Assembly (NCBI GenBank): GCA_934572445.1
Contig: CAKTLD010000070.1
Span: 1 to 10,285 of the forward strand
Source of the DNA: an uncultured Oscillospiraceae bacterium
GTDB lineage: Bacteria > Bacillota > Clostridia > Oscillospirales > Oscillospiraceae
DNA: 10,285 nt
Direction of reading: 5' to 3'
Below, piece after piece: positions 5,883 through 10,285 of this stretch. The translations under genes and the position numbers were made by a program. Every line of letters starts with the position of its first letter. Position 1 is the first letter of the stretch. Under the pieces are notes generated by a model that did no database searches, was not told the DNA's origin, and worked only from the letters and a program-made list of their open reading frames with translations.

Positions 5883-6491
5883 CTACAGCATGGCAGCAAA
5901 GCCCCAGAGAAGCCTGACGCCGTAGAACATAATCACCACGCTGCAGACAATATTGATCGTGCGCAGGACCTTTGCGCTGAATCTGCTGCGGAACAGAGAG
6001 ACTGCCAGCGTCAGTCCCGTGAACCACAGGCACGACGCCGCAGCGACACCGCTGATGAACGGCAGCGACTGCTCCGGCGGCAGCGCCGCGCGGAATGCGC
6101 CGAGCATCATCGTCCCATCAATAATCGCCTGCGGATTAAACCACGTCACCACACACGCGGATGTGATCGTTTTAGAGAGGGAGTCCGCCGTCTTTGTCCG
6201 GTCGATCTCCTCCGCCTTTGCCTGTAAAAGCCCGATGCCGATATACAGCACGACCCCGCTCCCCAGCAGCAATACGACCTTTTGCAGCCATTCATACCGC
6301 TGCATCAGCGCGCCGATGCCGAAAAAGCAGCCCAGCGCCAGCGTCACATCAAAGAAAATGACGATCAGCGCCGTCACCAGTGCGCGGCGGCGTGAGTGCG
6401 TCAGGGCTGAATTGATCGCAAACAGGTTTTGCAGGCCGATAGGGGCCACATAGGCGAGCCCCATTGTCAGTCCCTGTAATAAGAAGCGCAT
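5883..6491 (-). CDS. LysE/ArgO-family amino-acid exporter
   Basis: A 202-residue membrane protein of the LysE superfamily, which exports basic or other amino acids. The opening FLLQGLTMGLAYVAPIGLQNLFAIN region (3-27) has the family's P17-x-G19-x-x-N22. Hydrophobic helices follow at about 38-62, 71-90, 108-135, 143-167 and 177-200. WFNPQAIIDG (117-126) is the second conserved half-motif (N119-P120, D125). Size fits ArgO/LysE. An upstream ATG (6572) would add 27 polar residues. I chose 6491 because GAGGAGG lies nine bases before it and the family starts there. It is divergent from a MocR-type regulator, which probably controls it. The substrate is uncertain; arginine, lysine or a related amino acid is possible. 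Confidence 0.88.
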   Translation of the reverse strand: MRFLLQGLTMGLAYVAPIGLQNLFAINSALTHSRRRALVTALIVIFFDVTLALGCFFGIGALMQRYEWLQKVVLLLGSGVVLYIGIGLLQAKAEEIDRTKTADSLSKTITSACVVTWFNPQAIIDGTMMLGAFRAALPPEQSLPFISGVAAASCLWFTGLTLAVSLFRSRFSAKVLRTINIVCSVVIMFYGVRLLWGFAAML

Positions 6492-6663
6492 TTTCCGTTT
6501 CCTCCTCAGCCAAAATATCCGCCCGGTCTTACTTGAAATTTTTTCCTTTTCCGCATACAATATGGAAAACATCGTATGATATCCGCATTATAAGGCCCGA
6601 TTCTCTTTCTGTCTCCGGCCAAAAGGCGAAAAGAGAAGCCAGCCAAAAAAGGAGGAAAAGCCG
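6492..6663. promoter_or_regulatory. Divergent lysE / mocR-type control region
   Basis: Plus-strand promoter: TTGAAA (6533-6538), 17 bp, TACAAT (6556-6561), reading into the regulator with a leader of about 95 bases. Minus-strand promoter: perfect TATAAT (6587-6592) with a weak GAGACA 17 bp away (6610-6615), reading into the exporter. Between them ATACAATATGG (6555-6565) and GTATGATATCC (6574-6584) are similar direct repeats 19 bp apart, and CATAC/GTATG within them is inverted. Binding by the adjacent regulator at both promoters is likely by analogy with MocR proteins. AGGAGG at 6650-6655 is the regulator's ribosome-binding site. Confidence 0.6.
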
Positions 6664-8130
6664 ATGAAGCGCGCCGTCCCCATCGTGATCGGCTGGAAGC
6701 CGGATAAGAGCAGCACCACGCCAGTCTACCGGCAGATTGTTCAGTTCGTCTGCGACAAGGTCAAGTGCGGCGATTGGCCGGTCGGCACGCGCCTTCCGCC
6801 CCAGAGAACGCTTGCAGCGCTCTTTGAAGTAAACCGCAGCACCGTGACTGCCGCCGTCGACGAGCTGGTCTCCTACGGCATCGTCGCGGGGAACCGCAGC
6901 GCAGGCGCGCAGATCGTCAGCGATTCATGGTCTCTCCTGCTGCCCGCCGCACCGGATTGGAGCAAAATGATCTCCTCCGGCTTCTTCCGGGAAAACGACC
7001 GCACGATTCAGGAGATCAACCGTCTGGAATTTCTTCCCGGTATGGTCCGTCTCGGCACCGGCGAGCTTGACCCCCGTCTGTTCCCCGCGGAAATGTGGCA
7101 GAGCGTCCTGCAAAGGCTGAGCCGCAGGGTCACGAGCCTCAGCTATCTGGAACCGCTTGGTCTGCCCATGCTGCGGCAGGCCATTGCCGCGCACATGGAA
7201 ACGCTGGGCATCCACACCTCGCCATCGCGTATTCTCGTCACCTCCGGAGCATTGCAGGGGCTCCAGCTGATCTCTGCCAGCCTGCTCCCCAGCGGCTCCA
7301 CTGTCTTTACAGAGGCTCCGACCTACTTAAAATCCCTGCGGGTCTTTCAGTCCGCAGGGATGAAGCTCTCCGGTCTCCCGATGAACGGCGATGGAATATC
7401 ACTACGCGCCCTCTCTGCCGCGCTGGATACAAAAACTTCGCACCATCCTGCCATTCTTTATACGATCCCCACCAATCAGAATCCCACCGGTCTCACCATG
7501 CCCGTCGAGCACCGCAAGGCGCTGACGGCGCTGTGCGCGAAAAAGCGTCTGCCGATCATCGAAGACGGTGCATACCACGAGCTATGCTACAACGCGGAGG
7601 CTCCGTTACCGCTCAAAGCGCTCGACTGGAACGGCAGCGTGCTGTACCTCGGCAGCGCCTCGAAAACGCTCGCGCCGGGGCTGCGCATCGGCTGGGTCAT
7701 TGCCCCCGAGCCGATCGTACAGCGTCTCGGCGATGTCAAAATGCAGACGGACTACGGCGCAAGCTCCATCTCGCAGTGGATCTTCGCAGAGTTCCTCACG
7801 AGCGGCCTGTACCAGCGCTATCTGGATGAACTGCGCGGCGAACTGCTCCGCCGCAGGGATCGTGCGCTTGCCGCACTGGAACTGCATTTTTCCGATCTTG
7901 CCAGATGGAACAAGCCCGCCGGCGGCTTTTACATCTGGCTCACCTTCAAAGGCGGCGTTCCTATTGATCGGCTCTTTGAACGCGCCGCGCACGAGCATAT
8001 CCTGCTCAACCCCGGCGATATATACGATTTCACGCGCAGCCGTTCTCTGCGTATGTCCTTTGCCTACACGACGAGCGAGGAATTCGAAGCGGCGGTCCCG
8101 CAGCTGGCGCAGCTTGTGAAAACGATGTGA
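6664..8130 (+). CDS. MocR-type regulator (GntR HTH fused to class I aminotransferase domain)
   Basis: A 488-residue two-domain transcription factor of the MocR/PdxR group. Residues 19-85 are a GntR winged helix: VYRQIVQFVCDKV, GTRLPPQRTLAALFEVNRST and VDELVSYGIV. Residues 125-488 are a fold-type I aminotransferase-like domain keeping PLP residues: APTY (218-221), NPTG (273-276), the DGAYHEL aspartate D301, and the Schiff-base lysine K334 in GSASKTLAPGLRIGW, with R463 where aminotransferases bind the substrate carboxylate. Such proteins sense PLP or a PLP-amino-acid adduct and usually regulate a neighbouring divergent gene, here the LysE-type exporter. AGGAGG lies eight bases before the ATG, and a strong terminator follows the stop. 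Because all core PLP residues remain, residual catalysis cannot be excluded. Confidence 0.92.
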   Translation: MKRAVPIVIGWKPDKSSTTPVYRQIVQFVCDKVKCGDWPVGTRLPPQRTLAALFEVNRSTVTAAVDELVSYGIVAGNRSAGAQIVSDSWSLLLPAAPDWSKMISSGFFRENDRTIQEINRLEFLPGMVRLGTGELDPRLFPAEMWQSVLQRLSRRVTSLSYLEPLGLPMLRQAIAAHMETLGIHTSPSRILVTSGALQGLQLISASLLPSGSTVFTEAPTYLKSLRVFQSAGMKLSGLPMNGDGISLRALSAALDTKTSHHPAILYTIPTNQNPTGLTMPVEHRKALTALCAKKRLPIIEDGAYHELCYNAEAPLPLKALDWNGSVLYLGSASKTLAPGLRIGWVIAPEPIVQRLGDVKMQTDYGASSISQWIFAEFLTSGLYQRYLDELRGELLRRRDRALAALELHFSDLARWNKPAGGFYIWLTFKGGVPIDRLFERAAHEHILLNPGDIYDFTRSRSLRMSFAYTTSEEFEAAVPQLAQLVKTM

Positions 8131-8141
8131 CAAGTCTCTCG

Positions 8142-8182
8142 AAAAAGCCGGAGGGAAGGCGCTGCCTTCCCTCCGGCTTTTT
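8142..8182. terminator. Terminator after the MocR-type gene
   Basis: AAAAAGCCGGAGGGAAGGC pairs perfectly with its reverse complement around GCT, a 19-bp stem starting with five A and ending with five T. It stands 11 bases after the stop and works in both directions. Confidence 0.93.
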
Positions 8183-8316
8183 GGCCCGTTCCGCCCCCGG
8201 CGCTCAGACGCAGGGAAAAAAGGTGCCTTGTGCAGCGTCAGATCCCCGCAATGAGCGCCAACGCGCAAGCGAAAGCACGCTGCAGGACCAATCGGCAACG
8301 GGCAAACCGCACAAGC
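8183..8316. other. Short gene-free stretch between two terminators
   Basis: Between the converging regulator and receiver genes. I see no ORF with a start signal, no promoter and no notable repeat. Confidence 0.5.
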
Positions 8317-8350
8317 AAACAAAAACCCGTACCACGAAAAGGGTGGTACG
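8317..8350 (-). terminator. Terminator of the receiver gene
   Basis: CGTACCAC and GTGGTACG (8328-8335, 8343-8350) form an 8-bp stem with a 7-base loop. On the minus strand it is followed by GGTTTTTGTTTG. It lies about 31 bases after the receiver stop codon. Confidence 0.85.
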
Positions 8351-8381
8351 AGTCTTTTCAAGGCATGACTGTTGATACCGC

Positions 8382-8762
8382 TCAGGATGGGCCGCCATGC
8401 AGCACATCGTGTATCCGTTCGACCAGCGCCCTTGTCGTGAAAGGCTTCGGGAGTACAAAGCTTGCCCCCAGGCGGTATGCTTCATCTACGACCTTATGCG
8501 TTGGCAGAGCCGTCATGAAGATCGTCGAGAGCTTGTGTCCGCCCTCGCGCATCCGCTCCATGACGTGAAAGCCGCCCTTGTGCGGCAGCAGAAAATCCAA
8601 CAGAAGAATATGCGGTCGGTGTCGATGGAGTGCCTCTGCCGTCTCGTCCTCATCCCTTGCGTGAAACACATAGAAGTCTCCTCGTTCATGCAAGGAATCC
8701 GTCAACAGCATACTAAAAGCCTCATCGCTGTCTGAGAGTAAAATCTTCTTTCGGTGCGGCAT
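8382..8762 (-). CDS. Stand-alone response-regulator receiver, Spo0A-receiver-like
   Basis: A 126-residue CheY-like receiver with no output domain. Key residues are present: acidic pocket D11/D13, phospho-acceptor D56 in HILLLDFLLPHKGG, T84 in MTALP, and K106 in LGASFVLPKPF. The last motif with ALVERIHDVLHG strongly recalls the receiver end of Spo0A, where the linker to the DNA-binding domain would begin. Here the gene stops and a terminator follows, so this is not a frameshifted full Spo0A within the window. The start has AGGAGGAGG eight bases upstream. It may act as a Spo0F-like phosphorelay intermediate or a phosphate sink; no histidine kinase is nearby. The promoter has an OmpR-type direct repeat. 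Confidence 0.87.
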   Translation of the reverse strand: MPHRKKILLSDSDEAFSMLLTDSLHERGDFYVFHARDEDETAEALHRHRPHILLLDFLLPHKGGFHVMERMREGGHKLSTIFMTALPTHKVVDEAYRLGASFVLPKPFTTRALVERIHDVLHGGPS

Positions 8763-8843
8763 TTTATCCGCCTCCTCCTAAAGTTTTCGATTTTACACAC
8801 TCACTTTGTATAAAATAGTCCTGTCGACTCATTTTTTCAATCC

Positions 8844-8872
8844 ATTATACAGCGTCTTAACGTTTTCTTAAC
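8844..8872 (-). promoter_or_regulatory. Receiver-gene promoter with GTTAAG-N5-GTTAAG repeat
   Basis: On the minus strand TATAAT (8844-8849) is preceded by two identical GTTAAG hexamers (8856-8861 and 8867-8872) separated by five bases. The outer one occupies the -35 position, 17 bp from the -10. An 11-bp direct repeat at -35 is the usual layout of OmpR/PhoB-family activator sites, and the hexamer is close to the Pho-box TTAACA. A TGTCGAC (8822-8828), near the Spo0A box TGTCGAA, lies just inside the transcribed leader. Confidence 0.5.
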
Positions 8873-9257
8873 TCAGCAGAGGCTGACCTTCTGCAAGAAA
8901 AATGTCACGCAATCCGCCGATGTCTCGCACATACAGCCAAGAAAGCCAGGCGCAGGGCAAAAACCGGCATGCCGGAAATCAAGTCCATTTCCGCAGCAGC
9001 GGAAGCCGCTGGCTCGGGCAAGCAGGACAATGACAGCGTCGGCAGTCCTCTCATCCCCGCCTTCACCAGCGCCTTGAAAGGCTAAGGGTGCGCTCCGGCT
9101 CTCCGGCGTTGGCCCGTTGATGCTCGCCTTCAGGAAAACGTCTCCGTCCGGAGTTTACGATTTCAGGCGAGCATGGTAAGGCGGGACCCGAAGAGGCGTT
9201 CCGGCAGGTCCCGGACCGTCGCAAAGCCAAAAACTAATTCAGTGGGATATCATCAGA
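8873..9257. other. Gene-free region with inverted repeats and an unassigned open frame
   Basis: No ORF with a normal start and ribosome-binding site was found. On the minus strand 93 codons (8873-9154) are open without any ATG, GTG or TTG near the beginning; the translation is cysteine-rich toward the end and unknown to me. On the plus strand 37 codons ending in TAA at 9232-9234 (…VPDRRKAKN) are also open without a start. Inverted repeats: CCGGCATGCCGG (8964-8975), TTCCGC/GCGGAA (8989-9004), ATGCTCGCCT/AGGCGAGCAT (9120-9129, 9165-9174) enclosing CTCCG/CGGAG, and CGGGACC/GGTCCCG (9182-9188, 9207-9213). It may be a dispersed repeat, a structured RNA or a decayed element next to the recombinase. 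Confidence 0.35.
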
Positions 9258-9303
9258 GATCCCGCGTCAGGTCATCGCAGACGCGATGACCTGACGCGGG
9301 ATC
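9258..9303. repeat. 21-bp perfect inverted repeat upstream of the recombinase
   Basis: The arm from GATCCCGCGTCAGG to GTCATCGC (9258-9278) pairs perfectly with 9283-9303 around AGAC. The plus-strand tail is CTTTGTT, a weak T tract, so it may be a terminator or insulator ahead of the recombinase promoter. A recombinase- or regulator-binding palindrome is the other possibility. Confidence 0.7.
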
Positions 9304-9305
9304 CT

Positions 9306-9334
9306 TTGTTCCCTGACGGGAGAGTGGGTATAAT
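9306..9334 (+). promoter_or_regulatory. Recombinase promoter
   Basis: A perfect TATAAT (9329-9334) lies 17 bp from a weak -35 TTGTTC (9306-9311). The -35 begins three bases after the 21-bp stem. A start near 9341 gives a leader of about 24 bases with an AAAGGGG ribosome-binding site. Confidence 0.55.
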
Positions 9335-9364
9335 AAGAGCATTTCCATGCAGAAAGGGGAACGC

Positions 9365-10204
9365 ATGAACGATATTTACCTGACGAAAGGATTGATGGCA
9401 CAATACGCCCATCACCTGCACGACGAGGAAAAAAGCGGGCTGACCATCGAAAAGTACACCAGGGATATCAGGCGCTTTGCCCGCTATCTCGACGGAAACG
9501 GCATCACGAAGGATGCGGTCATTGCCTATAAGCAGCAGCTTTTGAATCAGGGCTACGCCCTGCGGTCCGTAAACTCCATGCTGGCGGCTGTGAACAGCTT
9601 CCTTGCCTTCTGCGGCCTGACAGACTGCCGCGTGCGGCTGTGCCGGATGCAGCGGGAGATCTACCAACGCTCGGAGCGGGAGCTGAGCCGCGCGGAATAC
9701 CTGCGCCTTCTGCGGGCCGCGGAGGGGAACCGGCGGCTGTGGCTTTTGATGCAGACCATCTGCGCCACCGGCATCCGCGTCTCGGAGCTGCGGTACTTCA
9801 CGGTGGAAGCGGTGCGGCGCGGCGAGGTCAGCGTGGCCTGCAAGAATAAGAACCGGAAGATCCTGCTTCCCGACAAGCTGCAAAAGCTCTTGCTGCGCTA
9901 CGCGCGGGCCGCCGGCATTACCGGCGGCATCATCTTCCGCACCCGCTCGGGAAAGCCTCTGGACCGCAGCAACATCTGGGCCGCGATGAAAAAGCTCTGC
10001 GCGCGGGCAAAAATAGATCCAGGCAAGGTGTTCCCACACAATCTGCGGAAACTCTTCGCCCGGACGTTTTACGATCTGGATAAGGACATCGCCAAGCTGG
10101 CAGATGTTTTGGGCCACAGCAGCATCAACACCACGCGCATTTACATCATGTCCACCGGGCAGGAGCACCGGCGGCAGCTGGAGCGATTGCGGCTGCTGGC
10201 ATAG
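9365..10204 (+). CDS. Tyrosine-type site-specific recombinase (XerC/D-like integrase)
   Basis: A 279-residue tyrosine recombinase that would cut and rejoin DNA at a short inverted-arm site. Residues 1-85 are the SAM-like core-binding domain (YTRDIRRFARYLDGNGI). The catalytic domain follows with R138 (ATGIRVSEL), a lysine at about 160-165 (CKNKNRKI), H225 and R228 (PHNLRKLFA), H251 (LGHSSINTT) and the nucleophile Y260 (RIYI), so all six positions are filled. The length matches Xer-like and small phase-variation recombinases, shorter than phage or ICE integrases with an arm-binding domain. I used the ATG at 9365, five bases after AAAGGGG; the ATG at 9347 has none. No excisionase, relaxase or cargo gene is next to it in the window, so its target and role are open. 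Confidence 0.92.
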   Translation: MNDIYLTKGLMAQYAHHLHDEEKSGLTIEKYTRDIRRFARYLDGNGITKDAVIAYKQQLLNQGYALRSVNSMLAAVNSFLAFCGLTDCRVRLCRMQREIYQRSERELSRAEYLRLLRAAEGNRRLWLLMQTICATGIRVSELRYFTVEAVRRGEVSVACKNKNRKILLPDKLQKLLLRYARAAGITGGIIFRTRSGKPLDRSNIWAAMKKLCARAKIDPGKVFPHNLRKLFARTFYDLDKDIAKLADVLGHSSINTTRIYIMSTGQEHRRQLERLRLLA

Positions 10205-10285
10205 CGTCACATAATTTCTCTTATGTGGTAAAGGGAGGCGTCTGCCGCCGCCGCGGCACAAAAAATGCGCCGCCTCCTCCTGCGG
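10205..10285. repeat. Short inverted-arm site just 3' of the recombinase
   Basis: CACATAA and TTATGTG (10208-10214, 10221-10227) are perfect arms around a 6-base TTTCTC, four bases after the stop codon. The arm-spacer geometry is like a tyrosine-recombinase core site, and TTATGTGGTAAA resembles the XerD half of dif sites. Further on, GGAGGCG (10234-10240) and CGCCTCC (10271-10277) are another inverted pair around GC-rich sequence and an A run. A weak hairpin of the mRNA end is the alternative reading. Confidence 0.4.

Noticed and set aside
7095..7829. 244-codon plus-strand ORF inside the MocR-type gene in another frame
   Set aside because: Alternate frame of a well-supported gene, with no start signal and no domain.
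9258..9303. Two-repeat CRISPR-like or invertible-promoter reading of the 21-bp arms
   Set aside because: The arms are separated by only four bases and are inverted, leaving no spacer or invertible segment.
9272..10261. 329-codon minus-strand ORF opposite the recombinase
   Set aside because: Antisense to a gene with all catalytic residues; composition is a GC-driven shadow and it runs through the upstream hairpin.

Overview
The window looks like chromosomal DNA of a GC-rich, gut-type member of the Clostridia, probably Oscillospiraceae or a close relative. The evidence is strong Gram-positive Shine-Dalgarno sequences (AGGAGG-type), sigma-A-like promoters, a lipoprotein signal on ModA, a Spo0A-like receiver, and high GC throughout. 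I cannot name a genus from sequence alone.

Left part (1-4295, all minus strand). This is a molybdenum cluster transcribed right to left: a MogA-type molybdopterin adenylyltransferase, a MoeA-like molybdopterin-binding protein with a C-terminal four-cysteine motif, and the molybdate ABC transporter modA-modB-modC. Together these would import molybdate and insert it into the pyranopterin cofactor. modC is cut off just after its Walker B/D-loop by a short low-GC stretch at the window edge, so the transporter ATPase is probably broken here. The gaps between these genes are rich in palindromes. Related G-TAT-TCTC / GAGA-ATA-C palindromes lie upstream of the MoeA-like gene, modA and modB, and at least two of them belong to a repeated composite element.

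Middle (4296-5882). After a gene-poor stretch with a hairpin and a possible coding remnant comes a two-gene minus-strand operon: a YoaK-type (DUF1275) membrane protein, then a PaaI-type hotdog thioesterase with a 4-bp ATGA overlap. Its promoter is a canonical TTGACA-N17-TATCAT embedded in a 14-bp inverted repeat.

Right-middle (5883-8182). A LysE/ArgO-type exporter (minus) and a MocR-type GntR/aminotransferase regulator (plus) are divergently transcribed from a 172-bp region with promoters in both directions. This is a typical regulator-target arrangement. The regulator ends in a 19-bp perfect-stem terminator.

Right end (8183-10285). A stand-alone Spo0A-like receiver protein (minus) has a promoter carrying a GTTAAG-N5-GTTAAG direct repeat. 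It is followed by about 490 bp without a convincing gene but with several inverted repeats, one a 21-bp perfect stem. Then comes a solitary tyrosine recombinase with all catalytic residues, with a small inverted-arm site resembling a recombination core just 3' of it. Most of the window is ordinary. The palindromes of the molybdenum region, the broken modC, and the recombinase with its flanking repeats deserve the closest look.
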